64,000 nucleotides of DNA from Sphingomonas endolithica (GTDB lineage: Bacteria > Pseudomonadota > Alphaproteobacteria > Sphingomonadales > Sphingomonadaceae): assembly GCF_025231525.1 (NCBI RefSeq), contig NZ_CP103057.1, positions 2,614,501 through 2,678,500 of the forward strand. The letters are read 5' to 3'. The translations under genes and the position numbers were made by a program. Of the stretch, positions 16,837 through 25,625 are shown piece after piece. A model generated the notes under the pieces. It saw only the letters and a list, made by a program, of their open reading frames with translations. It had not been told where the DNA came from and did not search any database. How positions within the stretch are numbered: the stretch's first letter is position 1; every line of letters begins with the position of its first letter.

Positions 16837-17595
16837 ATGACCACGACCACAGATCCCCGCCCAGACACCCGCGCCGCGTCGCGCGAGCCCAAGGAGCCGG
16901 TGCGCCGCTGCATCCTGCTCGGCGATCGCGCACCGCGTGCCGCGCTGGTGCGGCTCGCGCTCAGCCCGGATGGCGACGTCTTCCCCGATGTCCGCGCCAA
17001 GGCCCCCGGGCGTGGGGCGTGGATCGGCGTGACCAAGGCCGAGCTGGAAACGGCGATCGCCAAGGGCAAGCTGAAAGGCGCGCTTGCCCGCGCGTTCAAG
17101 ACCGGGCCGATCGGCATCCCTGCCGATCTCGCCGACAAGCTGGAAGCCGCACTGGAACGTGCGGCACTCGACCGGCTCGGGCTCGAATCGCGCTCCGGCG
17201 GGCTGTTCAGCGGCGCCGAGAAGATCGAGACTGCGGCGCGATCCGGCAAGCTTCATCTGCTGCTCCACGCCTGCGATGCGGGCGCCGATGGCAACCGCAA
17301 GCTCGATCAGGCCTGGCGCGTCGGCAACGACGAAGAAGGTAGCGATCGCAGGGGCTTGGTTCTGCCGGTGTCGCGCACCATATTGGCCGTGGCACTAGGC
17401 AGGCAGAATGTGGTACATATCGGCCTGACTGATCCCGATGCGGCCAAGCGCGTGCGCGAAGCGCTCGATCGCTGGCTGCATTTCATCGGCCCTGACCCAT
17501 TACCCACGCCTTGCGAAACGGCCTCGCAGGGCGCATCGGCGTCCCCCCGGCACGCGGATGCAAATTCGACCGAAGATTACGAGGAATTCGAGTGA
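16837..17595 (+). CDS. YlxR (DUF448) RNA-binding protein with C-terminal L7Ae-like region
   Basis: This 252-residue protein combines the DUF448/YlxR domain (RRCILLGDRAPRAALVRL, then VFPDVRAKAPGRGAWIGV) with a second domain that looks L7Ae-like (SGKLHLLLHACDAGADGNRK; LGRQNVVHIGL). YlxR proteins bind nucleic acid and lie between nusA and infB in many bacteria. Its TGA overlaps the GTG start of infB (GTGA), giving translational coupling. GGGGAGAGG precedes the start. Confidence 0.9.
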   Translation: MTTTTDPRPDTRAASREPKEPVRRCILLGDRAPRAALVRLALSPDGDVFPDVRAKAPGRGAWIGVTKAELETAIAKGKLKGALARAFKTGPIGIPADLADKLEAALERAALDRLGLESRSGGLFSGAEKIETAARSGKLHLLLHACDAGADGNRKLDQAWRVGNDEEGSDRRGLVLPVSRTILAVALGRQNVVHIGLTDPDAAKRVREALDRWLHFIGPDPLPTPCETASQGASASPRHADANSTEDYEEFE

Positions 17596-20360
17596 GCGAT
17601 ACCGACAACGAAAAGCCGAAACTGGGCATGCGCGCGCCGCTGGGGCTGAAGCGCACGGTCGAGACGGGCCAGGTGAAGCAGAGCTTCAGCCATGGCCGGT
17701 CGAACACCGTGGTCGTGGAAGTGAAGCGCCGCCGTATCCTGGGACCCGGCGGAGCGCCCGAAGCGCCGGTCGAGGAAGCGGCTGCACCCGTCGCCGCACC
17801 TGCGGCGCCGGTCGCACCGCCGCGCCCTGCGCCCGCGCCGGTCTCGCCCGCCAATTCCCTGTTGTCGCGCCAGGAACTGCAGCAGAAGCTGCTGCGTGAG
17901 GCAGACGAATCGCGCATGAACGCGCTGGAGGAAACGCGTCGCCGCGAAGAGCGCGAGCGCGTCGAGGCCGCTGAAGAAGCACGCCGCCGGGCCGAGGAAG
18001 CACGTCGCGCCGGCGATGCCGCGGACTCGCCTGCCGCCCCCGAGCCTGCACCGCAGCCGGTGGCACAGCCGGTCGAGCCGACGCCTGCGCCGGTCGCGGA
18101 AGCGGCCGCACCCGCTGCCGAGCCTGCGCCCGTCGTCGCGGAAGCGCCTGCTGCCGTTGTTGCGCCGACGCCTGCGCCTGCCCCTGTTGCAGCGCCGGCA
18201 CCACCGCCTGCCGCGCCGCCTGCACCCCCGGCCCCGACGATGTTCGGCCTCGATCCGAGCATGCCGGCACCGCGACGCTTCACGCCCGTGCCCCGCCCAG
18301 AGCGGCCGAAGCCCGCACCCGCGCCGGTCGCGCAGCCCGAAGAGACGGCTCCGGTCAGCGCCGCTACGCCTGCCACGGCGGCTGCCCCTGGCAGCCCGAT
18401 CAAGCGGGCCGGCGAGACGCTGCAGCGTCCGCAGCAGCCGTCGCGTGCCCGCACCGGCGACGAACGTCGCGGCGGCAAGCTGACGGTCAATCGTGCGCTC
18501 AACGATGGCGACGGTGCGCGTGCGCGTTCGCTCGCCGCGCTGAAGCGTGCCCGCGAGAAGGAAAACCGTCGTCTCGGCGGCCCGCGCGAGGCGCAGGCCA
18601 AGCAGATCCGCGACGTTGCCGTGCCGGAAGCGATCACCGTGCAGGAACTCGCCATCCGCATGGCCGAGAAGGGCGCGGACCTGGTCAAGACGCTGTTCAA
18701 GCTGGGCATGCCCGTCACCCTGACCGAGACGATCGATCAGGATACGGCCGAGCTGTTGGTGACCGAATTCGGCCACAACATCGTCCGCGTCAGTGATTCT
18801 GATATCGATCTGGCGATCGATGGCGATGTCGAGGCGGATGAGAATGCGACCCCGCGGCCGCCAGTCGTCACGATCATGGGCCATGTCGATCACGGCAAGA
18901 CCTCGCTGCTCGATGCGTTGCGCGGCACCGATGTGGTGCGCGGCGAAGCCGGCGGCATCACGCAGCATATCGGCGCCTATCAGGTGACGTTGAAGGACAA
19001 GTCGAAGATCACCTTCCTCGACACGCCCGGCCACGAAGCGTTCACCGAAATGCGCCAGCGCGGCGCCAACGTGACGGATATCGTCGTGTTGGTCGTGGCG
19101 GCGGACGACAGCATCAAGCCGCAGACGGTGGAGGCGATCAACCACACCAAGGCGGCCGGCGTGCCGATGATCGTGGCGATCAACAAGGTCGACAAGCACG
19201 GTGCCAATCCGCAGAAGGTCCGCGAGGAACTGCTGCAGTACGAAGTGATCGTCGAGGAGATGTCTGGTGACGTGCAGGACGTGGAAGTCTCCGCGCTGCA
19301 GAAGACCGGGCTCGACGAACTGATCGAGAAGATCCAGCTGCAGGCCGAACTGCTCGAACTGAAGGCCAACCCCGATCGTGCTGCCGAAGGCACCGTGATC
19401 GAGGCCAAGCTCGACAAGGGCCGCGGTCCGGTCGCGACGATCCTGGTCAACCGCGGTACGCTGCGGGTCGGCGATATCATCGTCGTCGGCGGCGAGAGCG
19501 GCAAGGTTCGCGCGATGACCAACGACAAGGGTCAGCAGATCAAGGAAGCGGGTCCCTCGCTTCCGGTCGAAGTGCTGGGCCTGTCGGGCGTGCCGCGCGC
19601 GGGCGATCCGCTGTCGGTGGTCGAGAACGAGGCGCGTGCCCGCGAAGTCGCGGAATACCGTCAGGGCGTGATGACCAGCAAGCGGACCTCGACCGGTCCT
19701 GCAAGCCTCGAGAGCATGTTCAGTGCGCTCAAGGAAAAGCAGGCGATCGAATATCCGCTGGTGGTCAAGGCCGATACGCAGGGTTCGGTCGAGGCGATCG
19801 TCAATGCGATCAACAAGATCTCCACCGACCTGATCAGGGCCCGCGTGCTGCATTCGGGCGTCGGCGGGATCACCGAGAGCGACGTGACGTTGGCCGGTGC
19901 CAGCGGCGCGCCGATCATCGGCTTCAACGTCCGTCCCAACGCCAAGGCGCGCGAGATCGCCGAGCGGCAGAAGGTCGCGTTCAAATATTACGACGTGATC
20001 TACACGCTGACCGACGAGATCCGCGCCGGCATGGCAGGCGAGCTTGGCCCAGAGGCTTTCGAGACGGTCGTCGGCCGCGCCGAAATCCGCGAGGTCTTCT
20101 CGGCCGGCAAGCACGGCAAGGCGGCCGGCCTGCTGGTTACCGAGGGCATCATCCGCAAGGCGCTCAAGGCACGTATCACCCGGGCGGATGTCATCATCTA
20201 CCAGGGCGAGATCGCAAGTTTACGCCGCTTCAAGGACGATGTTGCAGAAGTTCGGGCCGGTCTCGAGTGCGGCGTGACGTTCACGTCGAACTTCGTCGAC
20301 ATCAAACCGGGCGACTTCCTCGAGACGTTCGAAGTCGAACTGCGCGAACGGACGCTTTGA
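17592..20360 (+). CDS. infB: Translation initiation factor IF-2
   Basis: This 922-residue GTPase delivers initiator tRNA to the 30S subunit. After an IF2-associated N-terminus come a long Ala/Pro-rich, charged linker (about 50-250) and the IF2_N segment (VPEAITVQELAIRMAEKGAD). The G domain has G1 GHVDHGKTS, G2 GGITQHIGAY, G3 DTPGHEAF and G4 NKVDK, followed by domains II-IV. The GTG at 17592 overlaps the ylxR stop, matching homologues that start MSDTDNEKPKL. Two G/C-rich antisense frames across this gene are shadows. Confidence 0.96.
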   Translation: MSDTDNEKPKLGMRAPLGLKRTVETGQVKQSFSHGRSNTVVVEVKRRRILGPGGAPEAPVEEAAAPVAAPAAPVAPPRPAPAPVSPANSLLSRQELQQKLLREADESRMNALEETRRREERERVEAAEEARRRAEEARRAGDAADSPAAPEPAPQPVAQPVEPTPAPVAEAAAPAAEPAPVVAEAPAAVVAPTPAPAPVAAPAPPPAAPPAPPAPTMFGLDPSMPAPRRFTPVPRPERPKPAPAPVAQPEETAPVSAATPATAAAPGSPIKRAGETLQRPQQPSRARTGDERRGGKLTVNRALNDGDGARARSLAALKRAREKENRRLGGPREAQAKQIRDVAVPEAITVQELAIRMAEKGADLVKTLFKLGMPVTLTETIDQDTAELLVTEFGHNIVRVSDSDIDLAIDGDVEADENATPRPPVVTIMGHVDHGKTSLLDALRGTDVVRGEAGGITQHIGAYQVTLKDKSKITFLDTPGHEAFTEMRQRGANVTDIVVLVVAADDSIKPQTVEAINHTKAAGVPMIVAINKVDKHGANPQKVREELLQYEVIVEEMSGDVQDVEVSALQKTGLDELIEKIQLQAELLELKANPDRAAEGTVIEAKLDKGRGPVATILVNRGTLRVGDIIVVGGESGKVRAMTNDKGQQIKEAGPSLPVEVLGLSGVPRAGDPLSVVENEARAREVAEYRQGVMTSKRTSTGPASLESMFSALKEKQAIEYPLVVKADTQGSVEAIVNAINKISTDLIRARVLHSGVGGITESDVTLAGASGAPIIGFNVRPNAKAREIAERQKVAFKYYDVIYTLTDEIRAGMAGELGPEAFETVVGRAEIREVFSAGKHGKAAGLLVTEGIIRKALKARITRADVIIYQGEIASLRRFKDDVAEVRAGLECGVTFTSNFVDIKPGDFLETFEVELRERTL

Positions 20361-20367
20361 CCCATAC

Positions 20368-20394
20368 GCTGCCCCGGCATCGCGCCGGGGCAGC
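20368..20394 (+). other. GC-rich hairpin between infB and rbfA
   Basis: GCTGCCCCGGC pairs with GCCGGGGCAGC across a 5-base loop, eight bases after the infB stop. No T-run follows, so it probably marks an mRNA processing or stability boundary rather than a terminator. Confidence 0.5.
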
Positions 20395-20409
20395 GACAGG
20401 ATGACGTGA

Positions 20410-20826
20410 ATGCGCTCCAACGACACACCCGAAACCCGCGTCGTGCGCCTGCTGCGCGTCGGCGAGCAGATGCGTCACACGCTGAGCGACATCCTTGCGC
20501 GCGGCGACGTGCATGACGAGACACTCGCCAAGCACATGGTGACCGTGACGGAAGTGCGCATGTCGCCAGACCTGCGCCACGCGACGGTGTTCGTGAAGCC
20601 GTTGCTGGGCAAGGACGAGGAAGCGGTGCTCAAGGCATTACGCACCAACACCGCTTATCTGCAGCGCGAATGCGCCAACCGGATCAGCATGAAATATGCC
20701 GCCAAGCTCAAGTTCGTGCCCGACGAGAGCTTTGACGAGGGCAGCCATATCGAGCAATTGTTGCGTACGCCGAAGGTCGCGCGCGACTTGAATGCCGCCG
20801 AAGACGCGGACGACGCGCAAGCCTGA
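20410..20826 (+). CDS. rbfA: Ribosome-binding factor A
   Basis: This 138-residue KH-fold protein acts in late 16S rRNA maturation and cold adaptation. It has the family N-terminus [18 protein letters not shown] and the strand-helix region [22 protein letters not shown], ending with the RbfA pattern [21 protein letters not shown]. It follows infB by 49 bases containing a hairpin. Its TGA overlaps the tdk ATG. Confidence 0.94.
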   Translation: MRSNDTPETRVVRLLRVGEQMRHTLSDILARGDVHDETLAKHMVTVTEVRMSPDLRHATVFVKPLLGKDEEAVLKALRTNTAYLQRECANRISMKYAAKLKFVPDESFDEGSHIEQLLRTPKVARDLNAAEDADDAQA

Positions 20827-21413
20827 TGGCCAAGCTCTATTTCTATTATGCCTCGATGAATGCGGGCAAATCGACCAACCTGCTGCAAGCCGACTTCAAT
20901 TATCGCGAGCGCGGCATGCGCACCGTGTTGTTCACCGCCGCGATCGATGACCGCTTCGCACCCGGCACCATCACCTCCCGCATCGGCCTGCGCGAGGACG
21001 CGATCGCGTTCGAACGGGATACCGATCTGCTCGCGATCGTGCATCGCGAAGGCGAAGCGCCGCCGGCGTGCGTGCTGGTCGACGAAGCGCAATTTCTAAC
21101 CGCCGAACAGGTGGATCAGCTGGCAACCCTTGCCGACGTGCACGGCATTCCAGTGCTTGCTTATGGATTACGCACAGATTTCCAGGGCGCATTGTTCGAG
21201 GGTTCCGCGCGGCTGCTGGCGATTGCCGATTCGTTGGTCGAGATCAAATCGGTCTGCATGTGCGGGCGCAAGGCGACAATGAACTTGCGGCTCGATGAAT
21301 CGGGCATGCCGGTTACCGAGGGGCGGCAGACCGAGATTGGCGGCAATGATCGGTACGTCGCGCTGTGCCGCCGGCACTTCAACGAAGCGCTTGCCGGTAC
21401 GATCAGGGCCTGA
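20826..21413 (+). CDS. tdk: Thymidine kinase
   Basis: This 195-residue type II thymidine kinase phosphorylates thymidine with ATP. The P-loop lies in SMNAGKSTNLLQADFNYRER near residues 10-17, Walker B is VLVDEAQFLTAEQVDQL, and the lasso/zinc region has VCMCGRKATMN followed by LCRRHF, giving four Cys/His ligands. The ATG overlaps the rbfA stop (TGATG), and truB begins 5 bases downstream, so this salvage gene is embedded in the translation operon. The sequence looks intact. Confidence 0.94.
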   Translation: MAKLYFYYASMNAGKSTNLLQADFNYRERGMRTVLFTAAIDDRFAPGTITSRIGLREDAIAFERDTDLLAIVHREGEAPPACVLVDEAQFLTAEQVDQLATLADVHGIPVLAYGLRTDFQGALFEGSARLLAIADSLVEIKSVCMCGRKATMNLRLDESGMPVTEGRQTEIGGNDRYVALCRRHFNEALAGTIRA

Positions 21414-21418
21414 CCGCG

Positions 21419-22387
21419 ATGCATGGCTGGATCATCCTCGACAAGCCCCTCGGGCTTGGCTCGACGCAAGGCGTGTCTGCGGTGAAGCGCGCGCTGCGCG
21501 ACGGCGGCTATGGCAAGTTCAAGGTCGGCCATGGCGGCACGCTCGATCCACTAGCGACCGGCGTGCTGCCGATCGCGATCGGCGAGGCGACCAAGCTGGC
21601 GGGGCGGATGCTCGACAGCGACAAGGTGTATGAGTTCACCGTGCGGTTTGGCGTGCAGACGGATACGCTGGATCTCGAGGGCAAGGAGATCGCGTCCAGT
21701 GAGGTGCGGCCGACGCTGGCGGCGATCGAAGCAGTGCTGCCGCGCCTCACCGGTCTGATCGAGCAGGTGCCTCCAGCCTATTCCGCGCTGAAGGTGGATG
21801 GTCAACGCGCTTACGATCTGGCGCGCGCGGGCGAAGAGGTGGTGCTGGCGAGCCGATCGGTTGTGATTCATGCCCTCACCGTCCGTCATCCCAGCGAAGG
21901 CTGGGATCTCCCTGGGGAAAGCGCGCCTACTCCCGCACGAGACCCCAGCCTTCGCAGGGGTGACCATGGAGCGGGCCGGACGCTGGAGGAGATCACCCTC
22001 ACCGCCCACGTCTCCAAGGGCACCTATATCCGCAGCCTCGCACGCGACATCGCGATCGCGCTAAATACGGTCGGCCACGTCACCATGCTCCGCCGTTCGA
22101 AGGCCGGTCCGTTCACGCTCGGATCCGCGATATCGCTGGACATTCTGGCCGAAAGCGGTAAGGCACGCGCGCTAGAAGACAAACTCCTGCCCTTGAGGGC
22201 GGCGCTGGACGACATCCCGGCCCTTCCTCTTGCTCCCGATCAGGCAGGGCTGCTCCGACAGGGGCGGGTGTTGATCGGGATCGCCGCAGACGATGGCCAA
22301 TATTTTGCGCTGCTGGATGAAAGTCCCGTTGCCTTGGTAGAGGTTCAGAACCACGAGGTTCGCGTCGTTCGTGGCTTCAATCTGTAA
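21419..22387 (+). CDS. truB: tRNA pseudouridine(55) synthase TruB carrying an in-frame palindromic element
   Basis: TruB makes pseudouridine 55 in the T-loop of tRNAs. The 322 residues include the N-terminal [17 protein letters not shown], the catalytic-Asp motif [17 protein letters not shown], and [13 protein letters not shown] in the second half. Between VVIHALTV and [12 protein letters not shown], at about residues 156-184, the protein reads [15 protein letters not shown] and continues to LRRGDHG, which family members lack. The DNA here (21885-21964) is a full palindromic repeat read in frame. The ATG at 21419 is the family start. The insert lies in a loop away from the catalytic Asp, so the enzyme may still work. 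Confidence 0.93.
   Translation: MHGWIILDKPLGLGSTQGVSAVKRALRDGGYGKFKVGHGGTLDPLATGVLPIAIGEATKLAGRMLDSDKVYEFTVRFGVQTDTLDLEGKEIASSEVRPTLAAIEAVLPRLTGLIEQVPPAYSALKVDGQRAYDLARAGEEVVLASRSVVIHALTVRHPSEGWDLPGESAPTPARDPSLRRGDHGAGRTLEEITLTAHVSKGTYIRSLARDIAIALNTVGHVTMLRRSKAGPFTLGSAISLDILAESGKARALEDKLLPLRAALDDIPALPLAPDQAGLLRQGRVLIGIAADDGQYFALLDESPVALVEVQNHEVRVVRGFNL
21885..21964. repeat. Palindromic element inserted in truB coding sequence
   Basis: Arms GTCATCCCAGCGAAGGCTGG and CCCCAGCCTTCGCAGGGGTGAC surround a short centre. Arm logic matches the intergenic copy at 3007-3101. The reading frame stays open through the whole element. Confidence 0.85.
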
Positions 22388-22410
22388 CCGATGTCGAAGG
22401 ACGAGAACAC

Positions 22411-22680
22411 ATGACGATTACCGCAGAGCGCAAGGACGCGCTCGTCAAGGACCATGGTCGCGCCGAAGGCGATACCGGTTCCACCGAAGTCCAGGTCGCG
22501 ATCCTCACCGAGCGTATCCGCAACCTGACCGAGCATTTCAAGACGCACAAGAAGGACAATCATTCGCGCCGCGGGCTGCTGATGATGGTCAACAAGCGTC
22601 GTTCGCTGCTGGATTACCTCCGCAAGACCGAGGGCCAGCGCTATACCGATCTGATCGCCAAGCTCGGGTTGCGCAAGTAA
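22411..22680 (+). CDS. rpsO: 30S ribosomal protein S15
   Basis: This 89-residue S15 binds 16S rRNA in the central domain of the 30S subunit. It has the usual [21 protein letters not shown] and [20 protein letters not shown] segments. It follows truB and precedes pnp in the conserved order. A terminator-like hairpin starts 16 bases after its stop. Confidence 0.97.
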   Translation: MTITAERKDALVKDHGRAEGDTGSTEVQVAILTERIRNLTEHFKTHKKDNHSRRGLLMMVNKRRSLLDYLRKTEGQRYTDLIAKLGLRK

Positions 22681-22695
22681 CCTAGCGACGACGGG

Positions 22696-22720
22696 AACGG
22701 CGCCTTCGGGCGCCGTTTTC
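22696..22720 (+). terminator. Intrinsic-type terminator after rpsO
   Basis: AACGGCGCC pairs with GGCGCCGTT across a TTCG tetraloop and runs into TTTTC. The 9-bp stem with a stable tetraloop supports partial termination between rpsO and pnp. Confidence 0.7.
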
Positions 22721-22792
22721 GCATTTACCTCTTTCGCCATCCCGCAATTCGGCGGCGATGGCCAAGCAGGGCCACGACAGGCCCGAAACCGC

Positions 22793-22841
22793 GCAGGCCG
22801 GCTTAGCCTGCAGATAGGCCCCATTCGCATCTGGCGAATGG
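22793..22841 (+). promoter_or_regulatory. Two hairpins in the pnp leader
   Basis: GCAGGC/GCCTGC (22793-22811) and CCATTCGC/GCGAATGG (22821-22841) form consecutive stems, ending 16 bases before the pnp ATG. In Escherichia coli the pnp leader folds into RNase III-cleaved stems used for autoregulation; similar use here is an inference. Confidence 0.45.
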
Positions 22842-22857
22842 CGTTGAAGGAAAACAC

Positions 22858-25233
22858 ATGTTCGATACCAAGACCGTAAGCGCCCAATGGGGCGGCAAGA
22901 CGCTGACGCTGGAAACCGGCCGCGTTGCGCGCCAGGCCAATGGCGCCGTGCTGGCGACCCTAGGCGAAACCGTCGTGCTGTGCGCCGTGACCGCCGCACG
23001 CACCGTGAAGGAGGGCCAGGATTTCTTCCCGCTCACCGTCCATTATCAGGAAAAGTACAGCGCCGCCGGCCGCATCCCCGGTGGTTTCTTCAAGCGTGAG
23101 CGCGGTGCGACCGAGAAGGAAACGCTGACCAGCCGCCTGATCGATCGGCCGATTCGGCCTTTGTTTCCGGAGGGGTTTTATAACGAGATTAACGTTATTT
23201 GCCAGGTTCTGTCCTATGATGGGGAGAATGAGCCGGACGTGCTTGCGATGGTGGCGGCTTCGGCTGCGCTGACCATCAGCGGCGTGCCGTTTATGGGGCC
23301 GATCGGGGCGGCTCGGGTTGGTTACATCGATGGCGAGTATATCCTGAACCCTACGCATGAGCAGGCGAAGGACGGCGATCTCGACCTAGTGGTCGCCGCG
23401 ACGCCGGGCGCGGTGATGATGGTGGAGTCCGAGGCCAAGGAGCTGTCGGAAGAGGTGATGCTGGGCGCGGTGCAGTTCGCGCACAAGGCGTGCACCGAAG
23501 CCGCCAACCTGATCATCGATCTGGCCGAGCAGGCCGCCAAGGAGCCTTGGGAGATGGCCGAGCAGGCTGATCTCTCGACCGCCAAGGACAAGCTCAAGAA
23601 GCTGATCGGCAAGGACATTGCCGCCGCCTACAAGGTGACCGACAAGTCCAAGCGGTCGGACCTGCTGAGTGCCGCCCGCCACAAGGCCAAGGAAGCGTTC
23701 GCCGATGCGGCGCCGCAGGACCAGATGGCCGCGGGCAAGCTGGTCAAGAAGCTGGAAGCGGAAATCGTCCGCGGCGCGATCCTGAAGGATGGTACGCGCA
23801 TCGACGGCCGCACCACCACGCAGATCCGCCCGATCGAGGCGATGGTGCACTTCCTGCCGCGCACGCACGGCTCGGCCTTGTTCACGCGCGGCGAGACGCA
23901 GTCGATCTGCACGACAACGCTCGGCACGCGCGACGCCGAGCAGATGATCGACGGCCTGTCGGGCCTGACGTACGAAAACTTCATGCTGCACTACAACTTC
24001 CCGCCTTACTCGGTCGGTGAAGTCGGCCGCTTCGGCGCGCCGGGCCGCCGCGAAGTCGGCCATGGCAAGCTTGCCTGGCGCGCGCTGCACCCGGTGCTGC
24101 CGTCGAAGGAGGACTTCCCGTACACGATCCGCGTGCTCAGCGACATCACGGAGAGCAACGGCTCCTCGTCGATGGCGACGGTGTGCGGCGGTTCGCTGTC
24201 GATGATGGATGCCGGCGTGCCGCTGAAGCGCCCGGTATCGGGCATCGCGATGGGCCTGATCCTGGAAGGCAAGAACTTCGCGGTGCTCAGCGACATCCTG
24301 GGTGACGAAGATCATCTGGGCGACATGGACTTCAAGGTCGCCGGCACGTCCGAGGGCATCACCACGATGCAGATGGACATCAAGATTGCCGGCATCACCG
24401 AGGAGATCATGGGCAAGGCGCTGGCACAGGCCAAGGAAGGCCGCGCGCACATCCTGGAAGAGATGGCGCGCGCGCTGGACCATACGCGCGAGGAACTGTC
24501 GGCACACGCCCCGCGCATCGAAAGCTTCACGATCGACAAGTCGAAGATCCGCGAAGTGATCGGCACCGGCGGCAAGGTGATCCGCGAGATCGTCGCGCAG
24601 ACCGGCGCCAAGGTCGACATCGACGACGAGGGCGTGATCAAGGTGTCGTCGTCCGACCCGGCGCAGATCGAGGCCGCGATCAAGTGGATCAAGGGCCTGG
24701 TCGAGGAAGCGGAAGTCGGCAAGGTGTATGACGGCAAGGTCGTCAACATGGTCGATTTCGGCGCGTTCGTGAACTTCATGGGCGGCAAGGACGGGCTCGT
24801 CCACGTTTCCGAAATCCGCAACGAGCGGACCGAGAAGGTCACCGACGTGCTGAGCGAAGGTCAGGCCGTGAAGGTCAAGGTCCTCGAGATCGACCCGCGC
24901 GGCAAGGTGCGCCTGTCGATGCGCGTCGTCGACCAGGAGACCGGTGCCGAGCTGGAAGACACGCGGCCCGCGCGTGAACCGCGCGAAGGCGGCGACCGCC
25001 CGCGCGGCGACCGTCCGCGTCGTGACGGCGACGGCGGCCGTGGCCCACGTGGCGACGGCGGCGGTGGCCGTGACGGTGGCGATCGCGGTCCCCGCGGTCC
25101 GCGCCGTGACGGTGACGGCGGCCGTGGCCCACGTCGCGATGGCGGCGAGCGTGCCCCGCGCAGCGAAGGCGGCAAGGATGAGGGTCCGGCACCCGAATTC
25201 GCCCCGGCGTTCTTGACGGGCGATCGCGACTAA
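22858..25233 (+). CDS. pnp: Polyribonucleotide nucleotidyltransferase (PNPase)
   Basis: PNPase degrades RNA 3' to 5' with phosphate and is a degradosome component. The 791 residues have two RNase PH domains, the linking helical domain, a KH domain ([20 protein letters not shown]) and an S1 domain ([20 protein letters not shown]). An Arg/Gly/Asp tail of repeated [14 protein letters not shown] units follows. AAGGA precedes the ATG. Codons between about 23150 and 23370 end in T, A or G far more often than the C-rich remainder, while the protein stays conserved. A strong terminator follows. Confidence 0.97.
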   Translation: MFDTKTVSAQWGGKTLTLETGRVARQANGAVLATLGETVVLCAVTAARTVKEGQDFFPLTVHYQEKYSAAGRIPGGFFKRERGATEKETLTSRLIDRPIRPLFPEGFYNEINVICQVLSYDGENEPDVLAMVAASAALTISGVPFMGPIGAARVGYIDGEYILNPTHEQAKDGDLDLVVAATPGAVMMVESEAKELSEEVMLGAVQFAHKACTEAANLIIDLAEQAAKEPWEMAEQADLSTAKDKLKKLIGKDIAAAYKVTDKSKRSDLLSAARHKAKEAFADAAPQDQMAAGKLVKKLEAEIVRGAILKDGTRIDGRTTTQIRPIEAMVHFLPRTHGSALFTRGETQSICTTTLGTRDAEQMIDGLSGLTYENFMLHYNFPPYSVGEVGRFGAPGRREVGHGKLAWRALHPVLPSKEDFPYTIRVLSDITESNGSSSMATVCGGSLSMMDAGVPLKRPVSGIAMGLILEGKNFAVLSDILGDEDHLGDMDFKVAGTSEGITTMQMDIKIAGITEEIMGKALAQAKEGRAHILEEMARALDHTREELSAHAPRIESFTIDKSKIREVIGTGGKVIREIVAQTGAKVDIDDEGVIKVSSSDPAQIEAAIKWIKGLVEEAEVGKVYDGKVVNMVDFGAFVNFMGGKDGLVHVSEIRNERTEKVTDVLSEGQAVKVKVLEIDPRGKVRLSMRVVDQETGAELEDTRPAREPREGGDRPRGDRPRRDGDGGRGPRGDGGGGRDGGDRGPRGPRRDGDGGRGPRRDGGERAPRSEGGKDEGPAPEFAPAFLTGDRD

Positions 25234-25261
25234 GCGATCTCGCCTAGGCGGAGAGAAAGAG

Positions 25262-25292
25262 CGGCCCGGTGGCGACACCGGGCCGTTTTTTT
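25262..25292 (+). terminator. Strong Rho-independent terminator after pnp
   Basis: CGGCCCGGTG pairs perfectly with CACCGGGCCG around GCGA and is followed by seven T residues. It ends the long rimP-to-pnp transcription block. Confidence 0.93.
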
Positions 25293-25377
25293 GTGAGCCG
25301 CGCGAACAATCGAAGGCAGCAAGCGGGGACGAAGCGCAAGCTTGAGCGATCGGGCCCTCGCGAACCAACCTAACCCT

Positions 25378-25426
25378 GCCTTTGGTAGTGCTGAGGTCGT
25401 GAGCTCAATCCTCACCGGAAGCACCA
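25378..25426 (+). pseudogene. tRNA 3'-end fragment (T-arm, acceptor 3' strand and CCA)
   Basis: The stem GTGAG/CTCAC (25399-25403 with 25411-25415) encloses the 7-base loop CTCAATC, then CGGAAGC and ACCA follow, exactly as in a tRNA 3' half. No matching 5' acceptor strand (GCTTCCG) or D-arm lies upstream, so only the 3' part is present. The first loop base is C where T54 is expected. Such fragments are typical att-site remnants of elements that integrate into tRNA genes. Confidence 0.6.
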
Positions 25427-25625
25427 TTTTCTAAATGACTTAGCGAACAAGCCGCCCTTCGGGACCGCGCCGGTAGGTCATGGGCGGGCGGTCGGGATGG
25501 CGACCTACCGCGACGGCGGAACGCTCTGTCAAAGCGTTCTACGTAGCGACGACTAGATCGGTCGGCGCACTCTATTGAGAACATTAATCGAACGGGTTAT
25601 CGTCGCATCCCAAAGGGGGGAGTCG
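25427..25625. other. Structured non-coding region before OLD-family gene
   Basis: No gene is seen. Two inverted repeats are present: CGGTAGGTC (25471-25479) with GACCTACCG (25502-25510), and GAACGCT (25519-25525) with AGCGTTC (25533-25539). They could be part of a recombination site or a structured leader. A Shine-Dalgarno-like AAGGGGGG precedes the next ATG. Confidence 0.5.

Noticed and set aside
25230-25427. Minus-strand open frame starting MVLPVRIELTTSALPKAG
   Set aside because: This is the reverse reading of a tRNA 3' half, a known source of false genes; it also covers the pnp terminator.
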